Source: Dokdonia sp. Hel_I_53
GTDB taxonomy: Bacteria > Bacteroidota > Bacteroidia > Flavobacteriales > Flavobacteriaceae
NCBI RefSeq assembly: GCF_007827465.1
Contig: NZ_VISL01000001.1
Span: forward strand, 1,817,001-1,881,000
Length of the DNA stretch: 64,000 bases
Direction: 5' to 3'
The notes under the pieces are model-generated. The model was not told where the DNA came from. It ran no database searches and saw only the letters and a list, made by a program, of their open reading frames with translations. Within the stretch, counting starts at the first letter, position 1, and each line of letters opens with the position of its first letter. This document shows positions 7,445 through 17,102 of the stretch, one piece after another. A program made the translations under genes and the position numbers.

Positions 7445-8790
7445 AATCCTAAAATTAATTTGGCTATAGAAAAGAACAACAAAATTCCAAAAATATCATT
7501 ACTAGTAGTTATAAAAGGTCCTGTAGCAATCGCTGGATCGATACCTCGCTTATCTAAAATAATAGGAACAAAAGTTCCTACTAAAGAAGCTACTATTATT
7601 ACAGATAGCATCGCTGCAGCAATCGTAATACTTACTAAAATACCAAAGTCAAACACAACTCCAAAGATGATGACCAAAACACCTAAGGCAACACCATTTA
7701 ATAAACTCAAACCTACTTCTTTTAACAAACGATTAAAAAGACTCCCTTTTACATTATCATTTGCTAGACCTTGTACAATAATTGCACTTGATTGTACCCC
7801 TACATTTCCAGCCACCGCCGCTACAAGTGGCGTAAAGAAAAATAGCTCTGGATGTGAACTCAGTGCCCCATCAAAGGCTTGCATAATGTTTACTGCTCCT
7901 AGACTTCCTATCAATCCTAAAACAAGCCAAGGCAGTCTTGCACGCACAAGCTCAACAATCGTATCATCTGCTTCTGCTTCCCCTGTAATACCAGCGGCCA
8001 TCTGATAATCTTTATCTGCTTCGTCTTTAATGAAGTCTACAATATCATCAATAGTAATTCTACCTAGTAATTTTTTCATGTCGTCTACCACTGGGATAGC
8101 CTCAAGATCATACTTCTGCATTAACTTTGCAACATCCTCTGCAGGATCGTTAACATTTACAGCATCTACTTTTGGAATATAGATTTCAGATATTTTTGTT
8201 TGTGCAGTAGAGGTAAGGAGGTCTTTAAGAGATAACCTACCTATCAATTCATCCTCTTTGGTAACTACATAGATAGAATGTACGCGTGTCACCTCCTCTG
8301 CCTGACGGCGCATCTCTCGCACACATCCAGCAACCGTCCAAGTCTCTTTTACCTTAATAAGCTCTTTGGCCATTAATCCACCAGCACTATTTTCATCATA
8401 GAGCAACATCTCACGGATGTCTGCTTTATGCTCTGCATCTTCTATTTGATCAATAACAGCTCGCTGTATATGATCATCGAGCTCTGCAATCATATCTACC
8501 GCATCATCGGTATCCATTTCTTGCACCTCATCTGCAATTTCTTGAGGAGTAAGGTTAAATAGTAATTTCTCTCGGACATCCTCATCCAGCTCCATTAAAG
8601 CTTCAGAAGTTTGCTCACTATCTAGCAGCCTTACAAGATATGCTGCTTCTTCACCATGAATCTCATCAAAAACTTCGGCAATATCTGCGTGGTGCTCACC
8701 ACTCAAGATCTCGCGCAGTGCACTATCGTCCTCATTTGCTATGAGAACTTGAATGTGATCTATAAAGTCTTCTGTAACTTCAAACTGCAT
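7441..8790 (-). CDS. mgtE: Magnesium transporter MgtE
   Basis: 449 residues in the usual order: an acidic, helical superhelix N domain (about 1-125; HHADIAEVFDEI, DDAVDMIAELDD), two CBS domains (about 135-255; VHSIYVVTKEDELIGRLSL and EAIPVVDDMKKLLGRITIDD), a plug helix and five membrane helices (about 285-449). The pore region PLVAAVAGNVGVQSSAI contains the conserved GNxGxQ that binds Mg2+. The cytosolic domains close the channel at high Mg2+. No riboswitch-like leader is obvious in the short upstream region. Confidence 0.93.
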   Translation of the reverse strand: MQFEVTEDFIDHIQVLIANEDDSALREILSGEHHADIAEVFDEIHGEEAAYLVRLLDSEQTSEALMELDEDVREKLLFNLTPQEIADEVQEMDTDDAVDMIAELDDHIQRAVIDQIEDAEHKADIREMLLYDENSAGGLMAKELIKVKETWTVAGCVREMRRQAEEVTRVHSIYVVTKEDELIGRLSLKDLLTSTAQTKISEIYIPKVDAVNVNDPAEDVAKLMQKYDLEAIPVVDDMKKLLGRITIDDIVDFIKDEADKDYQMAAGITGEAEADDTIVELVRARLPWLVLGLIGSLGAVNIMQAFDGALSSHPELFFFTPLVAAVAGNVGVQSSAIIVQGLANDNVKGSLFNRLLKEVGLSLLNGVALGVLVIIFGVVFDFGILVSITIAAAMLSVIIVASLVGTFVPIILDKRGIDPAIATGPFITTSNDIFGILLFFSIAKLILGF

Positions 8791-8815
8791 GATATCCTAG
8801 ATTTTTCGAGCTTCA

Positions 8816-8823
8816 CAAATATA
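8816..8823 (-). promoter_or_regulatory. Candidate -7 box of mgtE
   Basis: TATATTTG on the minus strand, 25 bp upstream of the mgtE ATG, fits the Bacteroidota consensus TAnnTTTG. No matching -33 TTG is found at the usual distance. Confidence 0.35.
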
Positions 8824-8886
8824 GGTAAATACTATGTCTGAGTCGTGTGAAAGAAGATGAATGAAATGCAACTTAAAAAAAAGTAT

Positions 8887-9753
8887 TTACTCAGATTTTA
8901 ATTCGATTTCTATCGATCGCGTAAGGTTTATAAAGTCTTGTACTGATAGCTGTTCTGGGCGCAGGTTTAGGATTTCGCTTTCGCGAAAGCGATCACTCAA
9001 TTCAAACCCCTTGAGACTATTTCTCAACGTTTTTCTACGTTGTTGAAAAGCTGCTTTTACCACTTTGAATAACATGTCTTCACGACAGCCAATGTTCTCA
9101 AAATTTTCTTTTCGCTTTAAGCGTAATACGCCACTATCTACCTTAGGTGGTGGAATAAACACAGTAGGAGGTACTGTAAAAAGATACTCCGCATCATAAA
9201 AAGCCTGCGCTAGTACTGAAAGAATTCCATATGTTTTACTTCCATGACTTGCACAAATACGCATTGCCACTTCCTTTTGAAACATTCCTGTAAATTCTGG
9301 GATACGACATTTGTGTTCAATCGTTTTAAACACAATTTGAGTAGAAATATTGTAAGGAAAATTACCCGTTATAGCTAGTTGCTCATTTGGATATATAGTA
9401 TCCAGATCGTACTTAAGAAAATCTGCTTCTAGCACTGTGAAAGTCTCTTCGTTTAAATTATGTTCTAAAGTGAATGAACTTTGCAAATAGGCTATAGACT
9501 CTCTATCTAAGTCCATTACGGTGAGTTCTACTGGTTTTTTAAGGATGTATTTTGTGAGCACACCTGTTCCAGGGCCTATTTCTAAAACATGTTTGTATTT
9601 CTCTAAGGTAAGTGTGTCTGCAATGTCTAGAGCCACACTCTCATCTCCCAAAAAGTGCTGACCTAGATGCTTTTTTGCCTGCACACCTTGATCTCTAGCA
9701 TTACGGCTAGCGTGTGGCTTTTCAAACTTACGCTTTGCTGAGTATTTTGCCAT
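8887..9753 (-). CDS. rsmA: 16S rRNA (adenine1518-N6/adenine1519-N6)-dimethyltransferase
   Basis: 288 residues. KKHLGQHFL (27-35) is the family N-terminal signature, LEIGPGTG (57-64) the SAM-binding motif I and NFPYNIS (near 130) the catalytic motif IV. It dimethylates two adjacent adenines in the 3' terminal helix of 16S rRNA during small-subunit maturation. About 25 basic residues precede the signature, but the ATG overlaps the upstream stop codon by 1 nt (TAATG), which supports this start. The C-terminal domain contains DRFRESEIL, written by the iterated palindrome. Confidence 0.93.
   Translation of the reverse strand: MAKYSAKRKFEKPHASRNARDQGVQAKKHLGQHFLGDESVALDIADTLTLEKYKHVLEIGPGTGVLTKYILKKPVELTVMDLDRESIAYLQSSFTLEHNLNEETFTVLEADFLKYDLDTIYPNEQLAITGNFPYNISTQIVFKTIEHKCRIPEFTGMFQKEVAMRICASHGSKTYGILSVLAQAFYDAEYLFTVPPTVFIPPPKVDSGVLRLKRKENFENIGCREDMLFKVVKAAFQQRRKTLRNSLKGFELSDRFRESEILNLRPEQLSVQDFINLTRSIEIELKSE
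8977..8990. repeat. Iterated palindrome, copy 3
   Basis: Exact core within rsmA, read as RFRES. The symmetry extends to 18 bp (TCGC...GCGA). Confidence 0.95.
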
Positions 9754-10061
9754 TAATGCTGTGATATTAACTCTAATTCTGTTCTAAATGCAACAAATTT
9801 TCCGGCAAATTTATTGGCCGATAATTGCATGCGCTCTTGATCTTCATTATAATAAGCCTCCAGCATTTCTTGACTTGGGCAGCTGTATTGGACACTGTAA
9901 GTTACTCCACCCATGTCTTCCTCTACACGTACTTTTGTCATCAAAGCACTTTGAAATTTTTTAGTTTGAAGTACTTCTGGAATATGTGTTTCCTGCATCC
10001 AGATAAGCCATTCTTTCTCAATTTCTTCTTCTACGTTAATCGTGACATTGTATATAATCAT
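9753..10061 (-). CDS. DUF4286-like protein
   Basis: 102 residues beginning [22 protein letters not shown], a ferredoxin-like alpha/beta protein resembling DUF4286, which is common in Bacteroidota beside rsmA. No catalytic motif is seen. Its stop overlaps the rsmA start, and it follows the TPR gene by 9 bp, so the three form one transcript. Function unknown. Confidence 0.75.
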   Translation of the reverse strand: MIIYNVTINVEEEIEKEWLIWMQETHIPEVLQTKKFQSALMTKVRVEEDMGGVTYSVQYSCPSQEMLEAYYNEDQERMQLSANKFAGKFVAFRTELELISQH

Positions 10062-10070
10062 AGTAGTTTC

Positions 10071-11864
10071 TTAATTAATTGCATCTCCCCGCAAGTTCCT
10101 AAATCGTTTCTGTGCTTCTACATAGTAAATACTATCTGCTAAATCAAAGATGATACGCTCATAGTGTTCCTTTGCTTTTTCTGTATTATTAAGAGGCCCC
10201 TCATAGAGTCTTGCAAGTCTATAGTGAGCATCATCTGCTAGAATACCATCACTATAATAAGCGATGATAGTAAGGTAATTTTTTTCTGCTTTTGCAAAAG
10301 CGTTTTTAGATTCGTGTAGTTTTGCCTGTGCAAGTAAAGCCTCATCTTCTATTTTCTCTCCTTTATGCTCCTCTAAAATGTTTTCATAAAGCTGGATGGC
10401 TTCATCTGGCTTGTTTTGATAGGTGAGTAAATCTGCTCTCGCATATTTCTTAAGTGCCGTTTGTAAACTATCATCCATAGAGTTATCACGGATCACTAAT
10501 AGCAACTCTAGTGCGTCATTTGCTATCAATTGAGTATTTCCTCGTTTAAGTACGTCCAGTTGTTGTTCTGCCCAGTCAAAATCACCTTTATAATAACTTG
10601 TCTTGGCTACTTTAAATCTTGCTTCTTGTGAAACAAGGTTATTTTTAATCTTGTTCTGAATTTGAGAATAGTAAATAAGCGCTTGATTGAATTTCTCCTT
10701 AAGCACAAGAATATCTGCCAATTCCATCTTTAAACGAGCTTCATCAAATCGGTTACGGGGTTTTTTAACTTCCTCTCTAAGGTATTTAAAAGCCTCGTCT
10801 GGTTTATCCATATCAAAAGCAACAAAATGCGCATAGTTTACTTGTATAGGAACGGCGTATAAAGCAATATCTGGTTTTTGCAATAATGTTTCAAAACGAC
10901 TTTTTATAAGTTCTTTATCTTGTGTTGTAACCGCCTTAATGATGGCTATTTGTAATAGTTTTTGCTCAGATTCAAACTCAACATCCTCATTAACTATATT
11001 TTCTTTTAGAAAAAGAAGAATTTCTTCTGCTGCCTCATACTCTTTTTCTTCTATAGCAATATCTGCAAGATTTACAAGGCCATTAAAACTCCCATCTGTT
11101 CTTCTGTAGATTGCCTTTTCTTGTACAAAAGCTTTGTGATATTCTTTCTGTTGAATGAAGAGCCAGCTCAACAATTCATTATAAAGCACATTTTGCTCAG
11201 TCTGTAATCGTTTGAGAATGGTTTTTCTAAAAATAATATTTGCATCATTAAGAGGATCTTCATTAATATAGATAGCAAATGTGCGTTGAGCCACCGCCGC
11301 ATAATTAGGGTTTTTATTAATAAGATTGAGGTAAGCATCATACATATTTTTGACTTGACCTAATTCCCCATAGAGTTTTGCCAGCTGTATATTATAGTTT
11401 GCATTTACATTTGCTTTTGCGCCAGCTTCATAAGCTGCGACAGCCTGTTCCAATAAACTATGACTTTGAAATGTAGTCGCCACACGGTGAGTATTCATTG
11501 AGTTATTCACAACACCTTCTATGGCTCTAGCGTAAAATTGTGTAGCTAAGGAATCATTTCCTCTTAACTGTTCGTTATACCCTAATTCAACCAGTAGAAA
11601 TCCTTTATCTACAACTTTAGATAAATAAGATTTGAGTTCGGCTTCTGCCTCTTCGTATTGCTCTATTTGCTGATAACTTTTTACTAATTCTGCTAAGAGC
11701 TTAGGGTTTCCTCGTTCTGTTCTGAGTGCTTTTTGATATAATAAAATTGCTTTTTCATACTCGCCTTGGTCTGCATAGTTACGAGCAAGCTGTCCTGACT
11801 GCGCGTGTATTAAACCGCAACCAAGCACAACCCATAGTAAAAACAAAACAAAATCCTTCTTCAT
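10071..11864 (-). CDS. Secreted tetratricopeptide-repeat protein
   Basis: 597 residues with a signal peptide (MKKDFVLFLLWVVLGCGLIHAQ), so exported to the periplasm or outer membrane face. The mature protein is built of TPR helices from start to end (for example NYADQGEYEKAILLYQKAL, then AKLHESKNAFAKAEKNYLTI and YRLARLYEG). It is likely a protein-interaction scaffold, possibly in envelope assembly; the partner is unknown. It precedes the DUF4286 gene and rsmA. Bases 10288-10301 hold a two-mismatch variant of the palindrome that still encodes AFAKA. Confidence 0.82.
   Translation of the reverse strand: MKKDFVLFLLWVVLGCGLIHAQSGQLARNYADQGEYEKAILLYQKALRTERGNPKLLAELVKSYQQIEQYEEAEAELKSYLSKVVDKGFLLVELGYNEQLRGNDSLATQFYARAIEGVVNNSMNTHRVATTFQSHSLLEQAVAAYEAGAKANVNANYNIQLAKLYGELGQVKNMYDAYLNLINKNPNYAAVAQRTFAIYINEDPLNDANIIFRKTILKRLQTEQNVLYNELLSWLFIQQKEYHKAFVQEKAIYRRTDGSFNGLVNLADIAIEEKEYEAAEEILLFLKENIVNEDVEFESEQKLLQIAIIKAVTTQDKELIKSRFETLLQKPDIALYAVPIQVNYAHFVAFDMDKPDEAFKYLREEVKKPRNRFDEARLKMELADILVLKEKFNQALIYYSQIQNKIKNNLVSQEARFKVAKTSYYKGDFDWAEQQLDVLKRGNTQLIANDALELLLVIRDNSMDDSLQTALKKYARADLLTYQNKPDEAIQLYENILEEHKGEKIEDEALLAQAKLHESKNAFAKAEKNYLTIIAYYSDGILADDAHYRLARLYEGPLNNTEKAKEHYERIIFDLADSIYYVEAQKRFRNLRGDAIN
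10288..10301. repeat. Variant palindrome GCTTTTGCAAAAGC
   Basis: A symmetric two-base variant of the iterated palindrome (both central arms changed), still a perfect palindrome and still read as AFAKA in the TPR gene. Confidence 0.5.
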
Positions 11865-11880
11865 AGCCTTAAAGATAACT

Positions 11881-11914
11881 AAAAACGTGCCATAGCAATC
11901 GCTACAACACGTTT
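11881..11914 (-). terminator. Rho-independent terminator after serS
   Basis: Two stacked stems: outer AAACGTG/CACGTTT and inner TAGC/GCTA with loop AATC. The run of A on its left gives the U-tract for minus-strand transcription. It lies 24 bp after the serS stop and before the TPR gene. Confidence 0.65.
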
Positions 11915-11937
11915 GTTAAGTAGTATTAGTAAAACCT

Positions 11938-13209
11938 CTAGTCAATCATCTCAAAACCGCAATAAGGGATCAACACTTTTGGTATTTTAATTCCTTCTGG
12001 AGTTTGGCAGTTTTCAAGAATACCTGCAAGTACTCTAGGCAGTGCTAAAGCACTTCCATTAAGAGTATGGGCTAATTTGTTTTGTCCATCTTTATCTTTA
12101 AATCGTAGTTTAAGGCGATTTGCTTGAAAGGTTAGAAAATTCGATACAGAACTTATCTCTAGCCAGCGATCTTGAGCTGTAGAAAACACCTCAAAATCAT
12201 AAGTAAGATGTGATGTAAAACCTAAATCTCCACCACAAAGGCGTAAAATTCGATACGGTAATTCTAATTCATCAAGAATTGTTTTTACGTGATCTACCAT
12301 TCCTTCAAGTGCAGCAGCACTTTTATCTGGATGTTCAATACGTACGATCTCTACTTTATCAAATTGATGTAAACGGTTTAACCCCCGTACATGAGCGCCA
12401 TAAGATCCTGCCTCACGGCGAAAACATGGTGTATATCCAGTACACGTAATAGGAAGTTCATCGTGAGAGCGTAAATCTCCACGAAACATATTGGTTACAG
12501 GAACCTCTGCCGTTGGTATTAAATACAAATCATCCTCTGTAATATGATACATTTGCCCTTCTTTATCTGGAAGTTGACCTGTACCAAAACCTGAAGCTTC
12601 ATTTACAAGATGTGGCACTTGATATTCTGTATACCCTGCCTCCGTATTTTTATCTAAAAAATAACTTATTAATGCGCGTTGTAGCTTAGCTCCTTTTCCT
12701 TTATATACTGGAAAACCAGCTCCCGTGATTTTAGTTCCTAACTCAAAATCTATAATGTCATATTTTTTTGCAAGTTCCCAGTGGGGTTGTGCACCATCGT
12801 GTAAAACTGGGACTTCTCCTTTTTTAAAAATCTCTACATTATCTTCATCTGTGTTCCCAAGAGGAACACTATCGTGAGGAATATTTGGCAGTTGGTATAA
12901 TAGACTTTGAAGCTCTTCAGAAGCAGTATTTAATTGCTCTTGTAATGTCTTAGACTGCTCCTTTAAACCTGCTGTTTTCTCTTTAAGGAGATTTGCCTTT
13001 TGGGTTTCTCCAGATTTAAACAACATACCTATTTCTTTAGAAAATTTATTACTATCTGCTAGAACTTCATCTAATTGAGCCTGCGAACTACGGCGCAACT
13101 CATCTGCAGCAAGTACTTTATCCAGTAACGGAGCAGCATCAATATTACGTTTGTGTAACGCTTTCGCGAAAGCGTCCTTATGTTCTCTAATCTGTACAAC
13201 TTCTAGCAT
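11938..13209 (-). CDS. serS: Seryl-tRNA synthetase
   Basis: 423 residues, normal length. The N-terminal helical arm that holds the tRNA variable arm spans about 30-105. The class II core follows with motif 2 (TPCFRREAGSYG) and motif 3 (LNGSALALPRVLAGILE), and the serine-binding TAEVP segment is present. It charges tRNA-Ser. Residues DAFAKALHK near the N-terminus are encoded by the iterated palindrome, within the region before the coiled-coil arm. Confidence 0.96.
   Translation of the reverse strand: MLEVVQIREHKDAFAKALHKRNIDAAPLLDKVLAADELRRSSQAQLDEVLADSNKFSKEIGMLFKSGETQKANLLKEKTAGLKEQSKTLQEQLNTASEELQSLLYQLPNIPHDSVPLGNTDEDNVEIFKKGEVPVLHDGAQPHWELAKKYDIIDFELGTKITGAGFPVYKGKGAKLQRALISYFLDKNTEAGYTEYQVPHLVNEASGFGTGQLPDKEGQMYHITEDDLYLIPTAEVPVTNMFRGDLRSHDELPITCTGYTPCFRREAGSYGAHVRGLNRLHQFDKVEIVRIEHPDKSAAALEGMVDHVKTILDELELPYRILRLCGGDLGFTSHLTYDFEVFSTAQDRWLEISSVSNFLTFQANRLKLRFKDKDGQNKLAHTLNGSALALPRVLAGILENCQTPEGIKIPKVLIPYCGFEMID
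13160..13173. repeat. Iterated palindrome, copy 4
   Basis: Exact core near the 5' end of serS, AFAKA frame; 18-bp symmetry (ACGC...GCGT). Confidence 0.95.
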
Positions 13210-13234
13210 AATAGGATGTTTTAAAAGATGGGTG

Positions 13235-13242
13235 CAAATTTA
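13235..13242 (-). promoter_or_regulatory. Candidate -7 box of serS
   Basis: TAAATTTG on the minus strand, 25 bp upstream of the serS ATG, matches TAnnTTTG. No good -33 element is seen. Confidence 0.35.
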
Positions 13243-13304
13243 AGGAAATGCCAGTAGCTTGGCTATAGAAACCTATTGTTTAGAAATAGAAATTATTAAG
13301 CTAT

Positions 13305-14726
13305 CTATTTAGTACTTTCTTTTTCTTTTGATCGTGCATATTTTTCTACAGAAGGTGACTTCTTATCTAAATATCCATCACTATCTAAAACCCACTCATT
13401 ATGACGCAGGTGATCCCATTTTACACTGGCAAGGTCTACTTCTGGATCAATAAGAAGTTTTGACGGTCGTCCATTCACTCTAACACGGCATTTTACATAA
13501 ATCGCCACATCTTTTCCTAGTGCTTGCTGTTCTCGCTTTACATATTGCGCAAATTGCCAAATAATATCGGGCTTAGACCGAATATTACGCTGTTGATTTT
13601 TGGTTAAATACTCTTTATAATTCAGGACTCTTCTTTTCCCAGTCGCCTTATCTTCCATCGTGAATGTTACTGCACCTCCTTTTGATCGTAACATCATACG
13701 CCAACTAAGACGATGTCCTTCTTCTGTCCATAGAACTTTATCTTTTATAAAATGTTGACGTAGAGGTAACGCTATCTGCACAAGGAAGTAAATTCCAAAT
13801 GCCATGAGCATTAAGTTCTTATAGTGAGGAATTGACACATTGCTATCCTCTAATGTTACTACATCGGTATCGCCAGCATAATAATAAGGTTTCCAGCGAG
13901 TTAAAAAGAGACGGTGAATAGTTTTGGGCTCAAAAAAGAACACACAAAAAGCCAGTGACATATATGGGAAAATCCCTATTTGAAAAACGATGGAGTTGAA
14001 TAGGTGAAAAAAGATAGAAATGAAAAACGCCCATTTTCGAGTACGTTTCCATAGAAGTAACGGAATGATTAATCCGTCAAAAAGTATCCCTACGTATGAA
14101 ATAGTCCAATGTACCCAGCGTTCTTGTAACAAATCACCCACAATTCTATAATCGCTGCGTCCTCGCATTAAAATTTGTGGCACCGTAGCATCTAGCCAGT
14201 CTGGGTATAATTTTGCAATGGAAGCATAGGTGTAAACTATCCATAGTTGTAAAATAATCAAAAGCGTCACCCATCTAGGCATGGAGATGTCTCTTACGCT
14301 TTCGCGAAAGCGTGCATCTATTGAGAAAGCAGCATTTGCAGGGAGAAGGGCCATTATCCATAACAACAACATCAACAAATAGTAATGGTTATTATAGGCT
14401 GTTTTTTGCATTAAATACACCACACTCCACATAATCGCATACCCAATAATGGCTATACGATACTTGTAACCTAGCATTACCATGACACCAAATATTCCCA
14501 TCACTGCAAACCAGCCATACATTTGTGGTCCTGGGCCTGGAAATGTTTGTAGAAAATCAAATCCAATAAAGTTGAATGTAAATTCTGGATTTACAAGAAT
14601 ACGACGCACCCATCCAGTAGCTAGTGCTCCCCATGCTTCGCAGGTAATTAAAAATCCAAAAAATACTCTAAAAACAATGAGAGCGCTATTATCTATTCGT
14701 GTAAAAAGATATTTATCAAGATTCAT
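13305..14726 (-). CDS. HTTM-domain membrane protein (vitamin K-dependent gamma-carboxylase-like)
   Basis: 473 residues. The N-terminal half has about seven to eight hydrophobic helices in the horizontally transferred transmembrane (HTTM) arrangement, starting FTRIDNSALIVFRVFFGFL and including the conserved KTAYNNHYYLLMLL segment. The C-terminal half (about 330-473) is soluble and basic, the position of the extra domain in gamma-carboxylase-like proteins. Bacterial members have no established substrate. The ATG overlaps the ribF stop by 1 nt (TGATG), so it is coupled to ribF. The palindrome encodes DARFRESVRD near residue 140. Confidence 0.8.
   Translation of the reverse strand: MNLDKYLFTRIDNSALIVFRVFFGFLITCEAWGALATGWVRRILVNPEFTFNFIGFDFLQTFPGPGPQMYGWFAVMGIFGVMVMLGYKYRIAIIGYAIMWSVVYLMQKTAYNNHYYLLMLLLWIMALLPANAAFSIDARFRESVRDISMPRWVTLLIILQLWIVYTYASIAKLYPDWLDATVPQILMRGRSDYRIVGDLLQERWVHWTISYVGILFDGLIIPLLLWKRTRKWAFFISIFFHLFNSIVFQIGIFPYMSLAFCVFFFEPKTIHRLFLTRWKPYYYAGDTDVVTLEDSNVSIPHYKNLMLMAFGIYFLVQIALPLRQHFIKDKVLWTEEGHRLSWRMMLRSKGGAVTFTMEDKATGKRRVLNYKEYLTKNQQRNIRSKPDIIWQFAQYVKREQQALGKDVAIYVKCRVRVNGRPSKLLIDPEVDLASVKWDHLRHNEWVLDSDGYLDKKSPSVEKYARSKEKESTK
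14298..14311. repeat. Iterated palindrome, copy 5
   Basis: Exact core in the HTTM gene, RFRES frame, in a loop between predicted helices; 18-bp symmetry. Confidence 0.95.
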
Positions 14727-15670
14727 CAAACAGCTGTATTATCTAATTTAGAAATGTATGCTCTAGAAAAAATCTCGTCTTCTTTCATTGCAGCAACCAG
14801 CTCCTCTATATTTTTAAAAGACTTTTCATCACGTATGCGCTCTAAGAGTTGAATCTGCAGGCTCTTCCCATATAAATCTTCATCAAAATCAAAGAAATAA
14901 GTTTCAATTGTTTGGGACTTTCCACCTACTGTAGGGTTGGTCCCAACATTCATCATTCCGTAAACGGGAGTTTCATTTATTAATGATTGCACTACATAGA
15001 CCCCTTGTGCTGGGATGAGTTTATAATTTTCTTCAACACTTAAATTAGCTGTGGGGAAACCTATAGTTTTACCTATTTTTTTTCCATGAACAACCTTGCC
15101 ATTTATAATAAAAGGAGCTCCTAAGAAGTCATTAGCCCGTTTTATATCTCCGCTGTATAAAGCTTTACGGATTTTTGTAGAACTTATCGCAACGTCCTCT
15201 ATTTCTTGTTTTGAAATTTCTTCTACCTCAAAACCAAGTTGCTTACCAAAACGCTTTAAATCTTCAATATTTGCGTTGCGATTACGCCCAAAACGATGAT
15301 CATAGCCTATGATTACTTTCTTTGCATTCAAAGAATTGACTAATATTTCTTCTACAAATGTCTCTGCGTGATATCTAGAAAAATCTAAGGTAAATGGATG
15401 TATCACAAGGTGATCTAAACCTAGCTCCTCAAGTAATTGAGCCCGCTCATCTATAGTATTTATAAGCTTAATATTGGCGTCTTTTTGTAACACCATTCTT
15501 GGATGAGGGAAAAAAGTAAGCACACAAGATTCCCATCCATTTGTGTGAGCACTCTCATTAAGTTTTTTTATAATCTTACGATGTCCCCTATGCACCCCAT
15601 CAAAGGTGCCTATAGTAACTACAGTTCCTTTTGTAGATGAAAATGTATGTGCGCTATTGTGTGTTTTCAA
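14726..15670 (-). CDS. ribF: Bifunctional riboflavin kinase/FAD synthetase
   Basis: 314 residues. The N-terminal nucleotidyltransferase domain shows GTFDGVHRGH (about 22-31) for FAD synthesis. The C-terminal flavokinase domain shows GKTIGFPTANL and GMMNVGTNPTVGG with the following ETYFFDF. It makes FMN and FAD from riboflavin. The start codon appears to be TTG, 2 bp after the pth stop; no ATG exists between that point and the first conserved motif. Probably translated together with pth and the HTTM gene. Confidence 0.93.
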   Translation of the reverse strand: MKTHNSAHTFSSTKGTVVTIGTFDGVHRGHRKIIKKLNESAHTNGWESCVLTFFPHPRMVLQKDANIKLINTIDERAQLLEELGLDHLVIHPFTLDFSRYHAETFVEEILVNSLNAKKVIIGYDHRFGRNRNANIEDLKRFGKQLGFEVEEISKQEIEDVAISSTKIRKALYSGDIKRANDFLGAPFIINGKVVHGKKIGKTIGFPTANLSVEENYKLIPAQGVYVVQSLINETPVYGMMNVGTNPTVGGKSQTIETYFFDFDEDLYGKSLQIQLLERIRDEKSFKNIEELVAAMKEDEIFSRAYISKLDNTAV

Positions 15671-15672
15671 TA

Positions 15673-16302
15673 TTATTTACCGTTAAAGGCGTTCATTGTA
15701 TTATTTATCCCTGCACTTACAAAAGAGGCTATTACTTCGCAACTCTTATCAAGACGCTCAGGCATTGCTGCTGCTTCTTTTGCATCCCATTCACCTAATA
15801 CATAATCTACTTGACGGCCCTTTGAGAACTGGTCACTTATCCCAAAGCGAAAACGATTATATTTAGTTGTATTAAGCTGTGCTTGTATATCTTTTAATCC
15901 ATTGTGACCTCCGTCAGAACCTTTGGTTTTTACCCGAACGGTACCGAATTCTAGATTCAAGTCGTCAGTAATCACCAGTAAATTTTCTATTAAGATTTTT
16001 TCCTGCTGCATCCAATAACGCACTGCCTTTCCGCTTAAGTTCATAAACGTATTAGGTTTAAGCAATATAACCGTTTTACCTTTTATTTTAGTACGAGCGA
16101 TATCGCCTAGTTTTTCTGTTTCAAATATTATATCATTCGCTTTCGCGAAAGCGTCTAAAATCTTAAACCCAATATTGTGACGTGTATGTTCATATTTGGG
16201 ACCTATATTGCCTAGACCGACAATGAGAAATTTTTTCATAGGATCTACTACAGAAACCTCCTTTGTTGATCTTTTTAAAATTCTACCAAAAAAAGAAAGC
16301 AT
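15673..16302 (-). CDS. pth: Peptidyl-tRNA hydrolase
   Basis: 209 residues from the first ATG; an internal ATG at 16239 (MKKFLIVGLGN) gives 188 residues, the more usual length, so the true start is uncertain. Conserved features are FLIVGLGNIG, the catalytic His in TRHNIGF, and DDLNLEFG with GGHNGLKDI. It recycles peptidyl-tRNA released from stalled ribosomes. First gene of the pth-ribF-HTTM run and separated from rplY by a terminator. DAFAKANDI is encoded by the palindrome. Confidence 0.92.
   Translation of the reverse strand: MLSFFGRILKRSTKEVSVVDPMKKFLIVGLGNIGPKYEHTRHNIGFKILDAFAKANDIIFETEKLGDIARTKIKGKTVILLKPNTFMNLSGKAVRYWMQQEKILIENLLVITDDLNLEFGTVRVKTKGSDGGHNGLKDIQAQLNTTKYNRFRFGISDQFSKGRQVDYVLGEWDAKEAAAMPERLDKSCEVIASFVSAGINNTMNAFNGK
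16139..16152. repeat. Iterated palindrome, copy 6
   Basis: Exact core in pth, AFAKA frame, flanked as CGC...GCG (16-bp symmetry). Confidence 0.95.
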
Positions 16303-16385
16303 TATTTGTTTGTATAAATGTGATTAGTAAGTACGCTCTGGATTTTCTACAAAGTATATTAGTACTATTTGCTATAAAAATAAAA

Positions 16386-16413
16386 AAAGCATCTCGAAGA
16401 ACGAGATGCTTTT
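16386..16413. terminator. Bidirectional terminator after rplY
   Basis: Perfect 8-bp GC-containing stem GCATCTCG/CGAGATGC with loop AAGAA, flanked by A-run and T-run. It is 24 bp past the rplY stop. Confidence 0.85.
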
Positions 16414-16436
16414 GAAATTATAATTGCTAAAGTGAA

Positions 16437-17075
16437 TTAATCTTCCTTTACAGCAGCGACATCATCTGTCTCTGTTGCTGGAACATCTCCTTCTTCACCT
16501 TCTTCATCTTCATCCTCATCATCTACAATTGCAGTACGAGAAGTTCTTACTTGACAAACTACGGTGTTGTCTGGATGCATAATAGTGATACCATCACTTG
16601 CAAGTGCCCCAACATACAATTTATTACCAATTTTAAGTTCAGTAATATCTGCTTCTAAATAATCTGGAAGATTTTTAGGAAGCGCTTTTACACGTAATAC
16701 ACGGTTTGTCTTACGTAAAACACCACCATTACGTACCCCTTTAGAGTTTCCTACAAAGTGTACTGGTATATTCATTGTTACTTCTTTACCTTCAAAAATC
16801 TGGTAGAAGTCAATGTGTAAAATACGATCTGTCACTGGGTGAAACTGTATATCTTGTAAGATGGCAAGGACAGTTACTCCGTCTAATTCAATTTCTACAG
16901 TATGCGCGTCTGGAGTGTAAACCAAATCTTTAAACGCTAGTTCTGGTGCGCTGAAATGTAATGGCTCGTCCCCTCCGTATACTACGCAAGGTACCAGTCC
17001 AGCATTACGTAAGGCTTTTGTAGCTTTCTTGCCTACGCTTTCTCTTTTAGATCCTTGGATCGAAACTGATTTCAT
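16437..17075 (-). CDS. rplY: 50S ribosomal protein L25 (TL5/Ctc type)
   Basis: 212 residues. The N-terminal 5S-rRNA-binding L25 domain ([23 protein letters not shown]) is followed by the TL5/Ctc beta domain ([28 protein letters not shown]) and a very acidic tail ([12 protein letters not shown]). It binds 5S rRNA on the large subunit; Ctc forms are also stress-linked. It follows prs by 27 bp on the same strand. Confidence 0.93.
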   Translation of the reverse strand: MKSVSIQGSKRESVGKKATKALRNAGLVPCVVYGGDEPLHFSAPELAFKDLVYTPDAHTVEIELDGVTVLAILQDIQFHPVTDRILHIDFYQIFEGKEVTMNIPVHFVGNSKGVRNGGVLRKTNRVLRVKALPKNLPDYLEADITELKIGNKLYVGALASDGITIMHPDNTVVCQVRTSRTAIVDDEDEDEEGEEGDVPATETDDVAAVKED

Positions 17076-17102
17076 GTTAAATAATTATAGTTAAAAAAAA
17101 TA

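Noticed and set aside
7418..8005. 195-codon open frame on the plus strand opposite mgtE
   Set aside because: It mirrors mgtE coding sequence, has no family features or own regulatory signals, and is a shadow of the real gene.
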